Shown here piece after piece: positions 34,705 to 45,230 of a DNA stretch of 64,000 nucleotides. The stretch spans positions 3,844,001-3,908,000 of the forward strand of contig JAPTOF010000014.1 in the NCBI GenBank assembly GCA_028554755.1, given 5' to 3'. The notes under the pieces were generated by a model. It did not search any database. It was not told the origin of the DNA and saw nothing but the letters and a program-made list of their open reading frames with translations. A program made the translations under genes and the position numbers. The stretch is from Cordia subcordata (lineage: Eukaryota; Streptophyta; Magnoliopsida; Boraginales; Cordiaceae). How positions within the stretch are numbered: the stretch's first letter is position 1; every line of letters starts with the position of its first letter.

Positions 34705-36813
34705 ATGGCCAATCCCAATTATCCTCCTAATGCTCCCAATCCCCCAATAAATCCCATTCAACCTCATAATCACCTTGGGCATCAAGCCCAAGATCATTTT
34801 AGACGAGAGCCCCGTAGACCGGAACCACCCATAGATGAGGAACCTACTCTTAGGCAATTCTTTCTCCTTGAAGCCTTTGAGCCTAATTTGGATATTCAAA
34901 TTCCGGGTTTAGGGGAGACGAACTTTAAGATTAAGCCTAACATGTTGGCTATACTTCCTTCCTTCTACGGGAGAAGCAATGAGAGCCCTCTAGATCATAT
35001 CACTGATTTTGTTGAGATGAGTTCCACTCTCCATGTCACTAACATCTCCCAAGAGGTCATACGTCTAAGATTGTTTCCTTTCTTTCTTAAGGACAAGGCT
35101 AGGACTTGGTTGCATTCCTTACCTAACAGTTGCATTACTGCATGAGTTGAGCTTCAATCTAAGTTCTTTCAAAAATTTTATCCCATGTCCAAGACGGCCG
35201 ACCTTAGGACTGCCATTATGACTTTCTCCCAACATGATCTAGAATCCTTTCATGAGGCTTGGGAGAGGTTCAAGGATCTTCTTAGACAATGTCCAGACCA
35301 CGGGTACGGCAATCATGACCTAATACAATACTTCTTTAGAGGTTTAAATGAACAAAATAGAATGATGGTCTATGCCGCCTCCGGTAGTGGCTTCTATCTT
35401 TTGAGACCGACCAAGGCATGGGAGAAAATAGAGTTGATAGCTGAAAATTTTTTTCAAAATTTTGCCATGGAAAGGTCTAGTCAAGGAGGTAACAAGAGAA
35501 GTGTTAATGGGGTTAGAGTTTCTTTAGACTTACCCGCTAAGGTTAAGTCTTTGACAAATAAGCTAGATCAATTTATTTCTTTGTCTCTAACATCCCAAGG
35601 TCATAGGACTAGTTCTATAGGTTCCTTCTTCGCCCTTTTGGTTGTTTTAGTTTGTGCGTTGTATTCTAAGTCATCTCATGAGACTGTAGCTTGCCCTTTA
35701 GCTTCTCAATTTTCTGAATTCATAAAAGAGCAAGTACGTGCCACACAAGGTTATTCTCGTAAGTATAATCCATACTCAAACACATATAATCCAGGTTAGA
35801 GGGACAACCCAAAATTTTCTTGGAGACAAGGCCAGCATGAGTCTAGTTCACATCCTTAGGTTCCACCTCAGCAGTGACCCCGTCCTCAATATCCCCTAGG
35901 TTTCTATCATGTTAATCAACCCCGCCTCACTAGTGCTCCTTAACCTCAGGCTTTACTTGCTTCCTCTAGTAGCCAGACTCATAGTAATGATGTGATAAAG
36001 TTACTGTAGTTTATTCAGAATCAGCAACAGGCATTAGTTAGTCAGCAGCAGGAGTTAGCTGATAATAGGCAAGAGATGGCTAGCTATAGGTAGTAGATGG
36101 CTAGGTTTGAGACATAGTTAGGACAGGTTATTGCACAGTTAAGCACTAAAGACCCTAAGAAATTGCCTTCTCAACCAGAGGCGAACCTTAGAGTCCAGTC
36201 CTGTCCCTCTACCGATACCACGTATCCCCCTCAGGCCCCGGCTAAGGTTGTCACCACTTTTAGGAGCGGTAGGGTAGTGGATAATAGAGTAGGAGTTGAC
36301 TTTGCAGTGCTTGCACCTAGTGGTCCTTTTGAGTCTAGAGCACTATATAGTAGCCCTATTAAAGGAAATTCTAGAGAGGGTCCTGTTGAGAGAGATGAGC
36401 CTACTAAAGACCATGGAAAGAGTAGTGCTTCCCGCCAACATCGGGAGGGAAAAAAGCCCATTAATGATTTCCATGTGTCTAGAGGTGTTGAGCCTAGAGT
36501 TCCCTTTCCATCCGCCTTAGAGAGGCCTACACCTAGTGAGGACTCTAGGTTTTTCAAGGTTTTAGAGCATCTTAAGGACCTTAAGGTTAATCTTCCTTTA
36601 ATAGATGTGATGCTTTCCATCCCATCTTATTCTAAGTTCTTTAAGGATCATTGTACAAGGAAATATAGGTCATTAAACATTCATCAGAAGGTAAGGCTTA
36701 CGAAAAAGGTGAGTAGTATCTGTACTTCGGGTCTTCTGCCCAAGATAAGTAACCCCGGAGCCTTCACTATTCCTTGTAGGATTCGAGAGACCCAGATTGA
36801 TCACGCGTTGTTA
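34705..36813 (+). pseudogene. Athila-like Gag, open except for nonsense codons
   Basis: A single frame from ATG 34705 to 36813 broken only by stops. The core has LPSFYGRSNESPLDHI, RLRLFPFFLKDKARTWL, SKTADLRTAIMTF, FHEAWERFKDLLRQCP and LIQYFFRGL. TGA at 35143-35145 replaces a conserved Trp (TGG). TAG at 35797-35799 replaces Trp in NPGW. Six further stops up to about 36120 replace probable Gln or Arg codons in a Q-rich linker (QNQQQALVSQQQELADNRQ). From 36163 a longer stretch leads into protease. This pattern fits a once-intact protein hit mainly by transitions. Confidence 0.88.
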
Positions 36814-38374
36814 GATTTTGGGGTCCAGTGTGAATCTTATTCCCTACTCCATCTATCAGCAGCTAGGTCTAGGTGAGTTGTCCCCTACACATGTTACGCT
36901 TCAGCTAGCTGATAGGTCCGAGCCTAGACCTAGGGGTGTGATAGAGGACGTTATCATCCAGGTAGATGAGTTTGTGTACCCAGTTGACTTCATAGTGTTA
37001 GATATAGATTCGGGACATGACTTTAGACATTCTACACCCATTCTTCTAGGTCACCCCTTCCTTGCCACAGTAGATGCCATTATTCATCGTAGGTCAGGGT
37101 TATTAAAGATGAAATTTGGGAATTTGAGGTCCACCATAAAGGTTGTCGAGGCGGTGAATAGACCTAGTATAAGAGAAGGAGATAATGGAGAAGAGTGCTT
37201 TAGGGTGGATGTGATTGATTCGTGTGTTGAGGACCTTGTAGAGAGGACTATGACCGATAGAGAAGAATTGAGGAAATATGAGGAGTTGTTGTCTAGCTTT
37301 GATTTGGAGACCTTAAAGCGAAAATGTGTTGCTTCTACTTCTTTGATTGAGAGCCCTTTGATTGATAAGTCACTTGAGGTTAATCCTTCTAGTCTTGATT
37401 CTAGTGACATCCCCATTGATGATATTAGGGTTAAGTCCCTCTTGGTTGAGCCTAGCCCTTCTTTAAAGCTCAAACCCCTTCTCGATCATTTGAAGTATGC
37501 ATTCTTAAGCCCTAATGAGACCCTTCCGGTCATTATAGCTTCCGATCTTTCTAGTGAGCATGATGGGTGTCTCTTAGAGGTTCTTAGGAAACATAGGAAG
37601 GCCATAGGGTGGAAAATTGATGATATGAGAGGTATAGACCCTTCGATTTACATGCATCGTATTCACTTTGAGGATTAAGCCATTCCTTCTAGGGAGACGC
37701 AAAGGAGGCTAACCCTACACATGAGCGAAGTAGTTAAGAAAGAGATCATTAAGCTTTTAGATGCAGGCATCATTTATCCGATCTCCTCCGATAGTGAGTG
37801 GATTAGCCAAGTTCAAGTTGTCCCTAAGAAGTCTGGGATCACGATTATTGAGAATGAGAGAGGAGAGGTTATCCCTACACACATTCCCACGAGATAGAGA
37901 GTTTGTATTGATTATAGGAAACTTAACTCCAAAACTAAGAAGGATCATTTCCCATTGCCTTTTCTAAACTAGATCTTAGATAAAGTAGCTCGGCATAGCT
38001 ACTATTGTTTTTTAGATGGTTATTCGAGTTATGATCAGATCCCCGTGTTTCCTAAGGACCAGGAAAAGAACACATTTACTTGTCCCTATGGCACTTTTGC
38101 CTATAGGAGAATGCCCTTCAGTCTTTGTAATGCTCCAACGACTTTCCAGAGATGTATGATGGCCATTTTTAGCGACATGATTGAGAGGCATTTAGAGATA
38201 TTCATGGATGATTTCTCAGTCTTTGGTGATAGTTTTGATGAGTGCTTGAGTCGCCTCTCTTTAGTCTTAGACCGATGTGTGGAGAAGAATCTAGTGTTCA
38301 GTTGGGAGAAATCCTACTTCATGGTGCAAAGAGGGATAGTGTTAGGTCATATAGTTTCCTCTAGTGGTATTTAA
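36780..38374 (+). pseudogene. Athila-like protease and reverse transcriptase
   Basis: The protease site LLD-LG-S-SVNLIPYS is split by one extra T at 36817, with LLD in the gag frame and the rest in the frame from 36818. That frame continues through PVDFIVLD and ILLGHPFLAT of the protease, a linker, and the RT: WKIDDMRGIDPS, then after a stop RRLTLHMSEVVKKEI, RVCIDYRKLN (about 37900-37930), YGTFAYRRMPFSLCNAPTTFQ and catalytic FMDD at 38201-38212, ending GIVLGHIVSSSGI. In-frame stops lie at about 37676, 37897, 37969 and 38372. Confidence 0.9.
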
Positions 38375-39369
38375 GTTGACCCAGCTAAGGTAGAATTGAT
38401 TGAAAAGTTACCTGTCCCTAACTGTGTCAAGTATGTTAGATCTTTTCTAGGGCATGCAGGATTCTACCGTAGGTTCATTAAGGATTTTATCCACTTGCAC
38501 ATCATTTATCTAGGCTCCTAGCACAAGATGTCCTTTTTGACTTTGATGATGAGTGTGTTAGGGCTTTCAATAGGCTTAAATCCTTATTGTCTACATCCCC
38601 GATTATTCGACCACCTAACTGCAGTCTCCCATTTAAGGTTATGTGTGATGCATCCGATTATGTGGTATGAGTTGTCTTAGGTCAAAGGAAGGATAAGTTG
38701 CCCCATATTATGTACTATGCTAGCAAGACTCTTGATGAAGCCCAAAAGAACTATACCACTACAGAAAAAGAACTTCTAGTAATAGTCTTCTCCCTTGACA
38801 GGTTTAGGTCATACATCCTAGGATCCAGAGTGATTGTCTACACCAATCATGCGGCATTGAAGTATTTATTATCTAAGAAAGAGTCTAAGCCCTGCTTGAT
38901 TAGGTGGTTGCTCCTCCTTCAAGAGTTTGACATCGAAATCCGGCATAAGAAGGGTAGAGAAAATTTAGTTGCAGATCATCTGTTCTGTCTTATTAGCAAG
39001 TCTTCTAGTGAACCATCTCCTTTTCATGATTCATTTCCCAATAAGCAATTGTTTGCCGTCTCTCATCACATACCTTGGCTTGCTCATATTGTCAATTATC
39101 TTGCCACAGGGCATTTTCCTTCCCATTGGGAGAAGAGAGAAAAAGATAGGTTCCTAGCGCAAGTTAGGCATTTCTTTTGGGAGGATCCCTATCTTTTTAA
39201 AGTATGTGCGGATCAAATGATTCACCGGTGTGTGTCGGAGGACGAGTTTGAGAGAGTTTTGAGCATGTGTCATGATGAGGGGTGTGGGGATCATTTTAGT
39301 AGGAAGAAGACCGCTGCGAAGGTCTTGCAATGTGAACTGTTTTGGCACACTCTCTTTAGGAATGCCTAA
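38375..39369 (+). pseudogene. Athila-like RNase H and integrase zinc domain
   Basis: After VDPAKVELIEKLP and SFLGHAGFYRRFIKDF (about 38376-38490), an indel shifts the frame. From 38698 the 223-residue frame has [21 protein letters not shown] (RNase H catalytic Glu), TNHAALKYL and the [18 protein letters not shown] end. It then enters integrase with RCVSEDE and HDEGCGDHF of the zinc site. The frame closes with TAA at 39367-39369. Confidence 0.88.
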
Positions 39370-40263
39370 GAGTATTGCAAAAAGTATTTTAGATGTCAAT
39401 AATCTGGGTCTATCTCTATGAGAAACATGATGCCTTTATCCCCTCTTCCTTTTGAATTGTTTGATTTTGGGGTATAGATTTCATGGGTCCATTTCTACTT
39501 TCCTTTAGGTACCAATACATTTTAGTGGCCGTTGATTATGTGTCCAAATGGGTTGAGGCAATTCCCACATGCACTAATGACCATAGAGTAGTGGTTAAGT
39601 TCTAAGGAGAACATTTTCTCTAGATTTGGAGTTGCTAGGGTCTTGATTAGTGATAGGGGTTTGCATTTTTGCCATAGGACTTTAGAGGCCTTGTTGAGAA
39701 GATATTCGGTCACCCATAAGGTAGCTACTCCTTATCACCCATAAACTAGTGGATAAGTAGAGGTGTCCAATAGGGAGATCAAGCACATTTTAGAGAAAAC
39801 GGTTTAGTCCGATAGGAGAGATTGGTCTATTAGGCTAAATGATGCTTTATGGGCTTACCATACCACCTTTAAAACTCCCAGTGGTATGTCTCCGTATAGA
39901 TTGGTTTATGGGAAAGCTTGTCACTTGTCGGTAGAGCTTGAGCATAGAGCTTATTGGGCCATCAAAGCCTTAAATTTTAATTTGGCAAGAGCGGGTGAGA
40001 AAAGGAAACTAGACCTAGCAGAATTGGAAGAGCTTAGATTTGAGGCGTATAAGAACGCCAAACTTTATAAGGATAGGATGAAGAGAATTCATGATAAACA
40101 CATTATTAAGAAATCATTCTCACTCTCTGATAAAGTTTGGTTGTTTAACTCACGATTGAAACTTTTTCTAGGTAAGCTTAAGACAAGATGGGATGGTCCA
40201 TATGAGGTGATGGTTGTCTATCCTTCCGAAGTGGTCAAGATTAAAGACTTGAAGGATGGCTGA
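39370..40263 (+). pseudogene. Athila-like integrase core and C-terminus
   Basis: A degenerate core: EYCKKYFRCQ (zinc), then DFMGPF-like text (first Asp, about 39478-39495), SDRGLHF (second Asp, about 39651-39671) and VEVSNREIKHILEKT (catalytic Glu, about 39759-39803), split by frameshifts and stops. The end (39886-40263) is clean: [25 protein letters not shown] is the Athila signature, followed by [14 protein letters not shown] and a stop before ELTVNGQ. Confidence 0.88.
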
Positions 40264-41249
40264 GAGTTAACGGTGAATGGGCAATGCCTGAAGCACGCAT
40301 ATGATCCGAGCATGGCTCGTGTAGAGGTTTTAATGCTTCAGGACCCTATCTATGGAAGTTGAAGTTGAGTTGGTGTTTGTCCGGCTGACGGCATGGTAGT
40401 TAGCACTACTAGGAGGCAACCTAAATTCAATTTTGTAATTTTGCATTTGTTTACTTTATTTCCTTTTTTATCTTCTTTTCTTTTCTTTCACCTATATCAA
40501 AGTGTTGAATCCCAATTCTTTGTCCCATAAGATATACCATTGCTTATTATTGCACATGCCAATGCAAGCATGTATAGGCAATACTACTAATCTTGTTTTC
40601 TTTGTGAATGTTTGTGAATTGTAAGTCACAGGATTAGCAGTATGGTAATTTATCATTGGCATAGAAAGCTTTGAAGAAGATGCAAGGTTGTATCTATCCT
40701 TTCTTCACTTGTTCCCCATTTTTACCCTATCTCCACCACCCTTATTTGCTTTGTAATGCCAATTTGCTTGTTTATGTGTTTTGATCTATTTGCTTAAGGA
40801 CAAGCAAAGTTTAGGTTTGGGGGTGTGGGAGTTTGGTTTTCTTGTTATATATCTTGCTTAGGGTAGATTGTATCATATGCTTAAAAATGGTGAAAATTTT
40901 TCAATTTTGATGCATGTAGAGTCATTTATTTCTTTGTTGACCATTGTGATTAACTCTGTTGATTGGTGAATATGAGATGCATTGAGGGGAAATGAATAGA
41001 ATGGTTAGAAAACTAAGTCTTGGAAGGGATGCCCTTCAAAGTTGTTGGGAGTGAGGACCTTTAAGAATGACTCATGTAGCCACCCCATAGCTTGGTAGGA
41101 AAGAGTGTTGAAAAAGGGTTGTTGATATGAGTGCCCTTCCTTGATTGGTTCTTTTTTATGTGCTAAAGCCTTTCTTTTTCTTTTATTTTTGTGTGCATAC
41201 TATACAAAGCATGAAAAATCGAAAAAAAAAATTAAAAGGCAAAATGGTG

Positions 41250-41284
<35 letters not shown>

Positions 41285-41755
41285 GAAAAAGAGAAAAAGC
41301 CAAGGGCACCAAAAAGTTTTGTGAATTAGTGCATAAGTGAGACAATGTCAACTTAGCACATGCTATCCTCTATGCAGATATATCAATAAGGCTTGTGTAA
41401 GCCATTGTCTTTGTTTATTCTCTCTCTTCTTGACTTTGAGGCTTTGTGCATGTTGGGGAGGCCATGTTAGTTGAGGGAGCATGAAATATCAACATCTCGT
41501 GTGTGTGAGTTAGAATCCTAGGCTTGTGGTGGCTTGGCTACTTGGAAAATTCCCACAAGGAACGAGACCCCTTATGAGAAGAGGGAAGATCCAAAGAGGC
41601 TTAGAGATCTTTACACAAGAGGATTGCCTCCTTCCTGCTTCTTAGACTAACTTTGAAAGAGAGTCAATCCCTTAGGCAATCCTTGGCTTCAACTTTTGAA
41701 ATAAACTTAAGATTGGGCTTGCTTGGGGACAAGCAAGGAGTAGGTTTGGAGGTGT
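40264..41755 (+). other. Athila-like 3' spacer with two PPT-like tracts
   Basis: After pol comes TCCGGCTGACGGCATGG...GGAGGCAACCTAA (about 40380-40426), a stock Athila sequence. Two related purine tracts occur: AAGGACAAGCAAAG..TTTGGGGGTGTGGGAG (40797-40831) and GGGGACAAGCAAGG..GTTTGGAGGTG (41724-41754). The second abuts the 3' LTR. Between them lies 900 bp containing (AT)n at about 41254-41281 and no ORF of note. No env-like coding was recognised. Confidence 0.7.
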
Positions 41756-42576
41756 TGATGTGTTGTGTTTTTGTGTATGTTTGCATTGTTATTTACCTAT
41801 GTTTAAGAGGTATTAAGTGCTCAAAAAATGCATTGGTATAGCGCTTTTGATAAGGATAGGCTTAAGCGTAAACAAATATACATATTGAGTTTAAGAGACA
41901 AATCGCTACACGAATTGCTTGTTTTCAATGATTTAGGTGAACTTTGGGTTAAGATCGTGATTGAGCGATGATAGGTGATGAAGATGGGAGATGTACGGGT
42001 TAAAACGAGAAGATCAGAAGCCGAAAAGACAAAGAATGGCGGAAAGAAGTTAGTCAGACGACCTAAGAGAAGGAGCCGGTCGACCGGCCACTCCAGAGAG
42101 GTGCTAAAAATAGCTGGACGACCACCCCTCCAAAGCCGGTCAACCGGTCAGTCCAGAGAGCATCACCAAAAAGCCGGTCGAGCTAAGAGGAGAAGCCGAT
42201 CTACCGGCAGGTCGTAAAAAGCTGACATAAAAGCCCGATTTTCAAACTTAAAAGAAAGATCTTTTTGACAATTCTAGGGAAGATCTTTACATAACCATCA
42301 CACACACACACACGCACACTTAACCCTAGTCATCACCCACATCACACACAATCTCTCACATATTTCATCACTTTGAATTAAGAGAATTTAGTGGGTTTCG
42401 ACATTTGGATTCAGGCTACTCAAGGATTTTGTACAAGAATTGCTAGAATGGAAGGGGAGTTTTTTGTTCTCTCTTTCATCCTCTATTATGTTATGTTTGA
42501 GTAGATTTGCTTAGGGTGATGACACTTGTGTAATGAGTTGATTAAATACTTATATATTATGGGATTCAATGGGTTA

Positions 42577-42620
<44 letters not shown>

Positions 42621-43664
42621 TATGTTCTTCTTGTTTCAATGGCTATTGCTCAATACATGTCTAGGTGTTTGATAATATGTGTATGAGAGTTGCATATGTA
42701 TAAATTGAAGTCTATTTGCTACTAAACACCTCTAATCCATTCTAGAATCATGTCTATGTGTTTATGTGTGGATCTTATGAAGTGGGTAATGCTTATATTC
42801 ATGTCCATGTGTATGTTTGCATGCCTAGTAGTAAATATGACCTCAATATTGCATACATGTTGGTTCAAAAGTGTTTCTAATGGTGTAATCCAAGCATGAC
42901 AATGTTTGGTAGTCGAATAGGTCCCTTTATTCGCGAAAACCTTGGCTTAGAACATGTATGAATGCGTTAATAGGTCAAATCCCTCTATTGTAACGCTAGA
43001 ATGACGAAGCATAATTAAAGGCTAGTCTAAATTGAGTCTCATTTGGCTTTAAATTCAACCAATAAGTTTTCGGGTAGATTTAGTCAACTCTAGCAATACT
43101 AGGTTTTGGCTTTAAATCCAGCCAATGATTTAGGTACTAGGGTAGGGTTGTTCTAGGTCACCTAGGAAGCTAGTTAGTCACTCTTAAGACCCTCGGTCAT
43201 AAGGACCACGCCATAGCTCTAGGAGGCGTCGCCTAGGGACAGACCCATACTGAGTTCTAGGGGGAAATTAGGATATTAACTAAGCGACTTAGTGAAAGAG
43301 CAATTGATGATTAAGCCATTCCATATAATCTCATAGTGTTGGAATCTAGGATCACCCATTAACAAGTAGATGTCACCCTAAAACCTTTCCATTTGTTAAT
43401 TACTTTAAATTGGCTTGTCTCCTACTTTCCATTCCCATAGTTTAGTCTAATTCATTTTAGTTAGAACTCTCGACCATCAAAAATCCAAAATCCCAAAGAT
43501 AGATAGTTTAGGTTTCTTTTTAGGCACACTTTAGAACACACACATAGAATCCATCTCCCAACATAGCCTCCCTATGGAATCGACCCCACACTTGCATACA
43601 CTTTACTACACTGATCTGTGAGCTTGCGGGTCTTTAGAGCTTGCACTCGAGAGAAGATGTATCA
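41756..43664 (+). repeat. Athila-like 3' LTR
   Basis: A 1909-bp LTR from TGATGTGTTGTG to TGTATCA. It has the perfect palindrome CCGGTCGACCGG at 42076-42087, plus GCCGGTCAACCGG (about 42134-42146) and GCCGGTCGAGC (42173-42183). An (AT)n run (about 42577-42618) is expanded relative to the short ATATACATATG of the 5' LTR. Confidence 0.9.
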
Positions 43665-44130
43665 AACCCCATTTTAGGTAATTGTCTAAGGTGAAAGCAA
43701 TGGTGCTAGTAGAAATTAGTGTCGTAAAGCCTCAGAATTGACCAATTTGACGAAGTAAGAAATGATAAAGCCCTAGCATGAGAGAGGAACTTTTTGGAGG
43801 AAATCAAAGAGAAAGCTCGTGTAAGAACCAAGATGGAAAAGGTGGCAATGGTCAAGCATTTCGTCCAAAATGGCTAACCTGAGGATATACTATTACAATT
43901 TTAATGCTAAGGAAGACACAGTTCAAGTCAGAGGTAAGCGCAGGAAAATTGGAGCGAAATTGGGAATGATCATACAAAGTTATGAAGCAGGTCAGACCAG
44001 CTATGTTCTGTATTACAAAGCTTGGGGAAAAGGAGCTACTGAATGCTAGTACCGAATGCTTGGCACTCGGAGCACTTAAAGAAGTTCTTAACCTAAAAAA
44101 GAAAAGGAAATAGGGGAAGGAGAGGGATGG
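43665..44130 (+). pseudogene. Tat/Ogre-like gypsy piece C: integrase C-terminus
   Basis: Resumes the host element after the Athila-like insertion. ACCCCATTTTAGG encodes the TPF motif that normally follows the YRTT...GETPF region left behind at 32438. Then VLVEISVVKPQ, KALAxERNFLEEIKEKARVR and a degraded GKRRKIGAK...TSYVL stretch (about 43930-44020) match the C-terminal region of Tat-type integrases. The junction logic confirms the nesting. Confidence 0.75.
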
Positions 44131-44289
44131 GAAAGCGATTGAATAATAAGAATGTATATTAAGAAGAAAAAAGTTTCTATGTACATATAACCACAAAATT
44201 TAAATAATAAATGAAAAACTCTACCCGTTGAAGTACGTCAAAGTGATCAAACCACATAAATTGCTCTGTCAATCTTTACTTTTCTGTCA

Positions 44290-44665
44290 ATATTATGACG
44301 TCTTCAAGGTTAACTTCTCTAACCTTTGACCCCAAGGATATAAAAATATCATGTACCCCATCTCTGACCTTAGACGACTTATAAGGTTGAGTCCTCTGAC
44401 CTGTAACCCCAAGAACATAAAAGGTTAGGTTCTGTAATCTTTAACCTGTAACTATTTAGAGGGTTCCTCAAACTCTATTCCTAAAACACAAAAGGTTATA
44501 TCTCTAAATCTTCGACCTTGAACTCTTTTTGCAACGAGGTTACGTCCTCAAACCTTTGACTTAGAGAGCGTAAAAAGGTCAGGACTTAAAATCTTTTGAC
44601 CTCAAGTAGCTTTAGGTACTGAGACTTAGCCCTAAAGCATGAAAAACACAAAAGCTAAGATCTAT
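44290..44665 (+). repeat. Degenerate tandem repeats in Tat-like 3' region
   Basis: About eight to nine units of roughly 35-45 bp built on GGTTxxGTCCTCTAACCTTTGACCCCAAGAACATAAAA. Tandem repeats between pol and the 3' LTR are a known habit of Tat/Ogre elements, so they support the assignment of the surrounding pieces. Units have drifted and the period is irregular. Confidence 0.6.
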
Positions 44666-44970
44666 AAGCGTTAACTCTACACAACTGAAAAATGTATTCA
44701 AGTTCTTTAAAACCTGGCAATGGACAAAATTTCAAAGACCACAGGACATGCATAGAGGATAAGTCCTAACCCTTTGCTCTCAACACTTTAATGTCCTAAA
44801 TCCTAACTCTATGGGCTCAAGATTTGGGCAATCACCATGTTTCACCCAGCCAAAATCATAAATTTTGCCGGAGACTGGTAAAGCACGACCAAGAACAAGC
44901 TTGGCACTAGCATTAGTTATATAAGATTAGGGAGGATTGGTTGAGTATCAAGCTAAAGTTGGACATGCTA

Positions 44971-45230
44971 AACTTCAATCTCAAATTGCGAAGAAGCAAC
45001 ATTAAAACGCAACAAAAGCCTTAAGGTTCTAAAAGAAAATAGCAGAAAATGCAGCACTGGAAAAGATAGGTGATAATGATAATAGCAAAGATTATATCCT
45101 AAACTTTCAATCCCAAATCACAAATGGACAAAATTGAAATGCAACAAAACTTTAAGGTTTTAAAAGAAAATAGAAGAAAAAGCAACATTGAGAAAGAAAG
45201 ATGAAAAATGTTAAGCACAAAGATTGTAAT
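44971..45230. repeat. Two-copy tandem duplication, about 131-bp period
   Basis: CTTCAATCTCAAATTGCGAAG...AAGGTTCTAAAAGAAAATAG (from 44972) is repeated as CTTTCAATCCCAAATCACAAA...AAGGTTTTAAAAGAAAATAG (from 45103), each followed by CAGAAAATGCA/AGAAAAAGCA and GATG text. It probably belongs to the 3' noncoding part of the Tat-like element. No LTR edge was found. Confidence 0.6.

Larger units (their letters stand above)
32439..43664 (+). mobile_element. Athila-like Ty3/gypsy retrotransposon, nested
   Basis: An 11.2-kb plus-strand element with LTRs 32439-34321 and 41756-43664, an Athila-type primer site, gag, protease, RT, RNase H and integrase. It interrupts the integrase of the Tat-like element. 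Flanks AATCT (32434-32438) and AACCC (43665-43669) look like one 5-bp duplication that decayed by two C-to-T changes. Athila elements often have an env-like ORF after pol; none is recognisable in the 40264-41755 spacer. The coding frames contain many stops. Confidence 0.92.

Noticed and set aside
21841..43664. Endogenous pararetrovirus interpretation of RT/RNase H sequences
   Set aside because: LTRs, primer sites, target duplications and integrase domains identify LTR retrotransposons; no movement or coat protein motif was seen.
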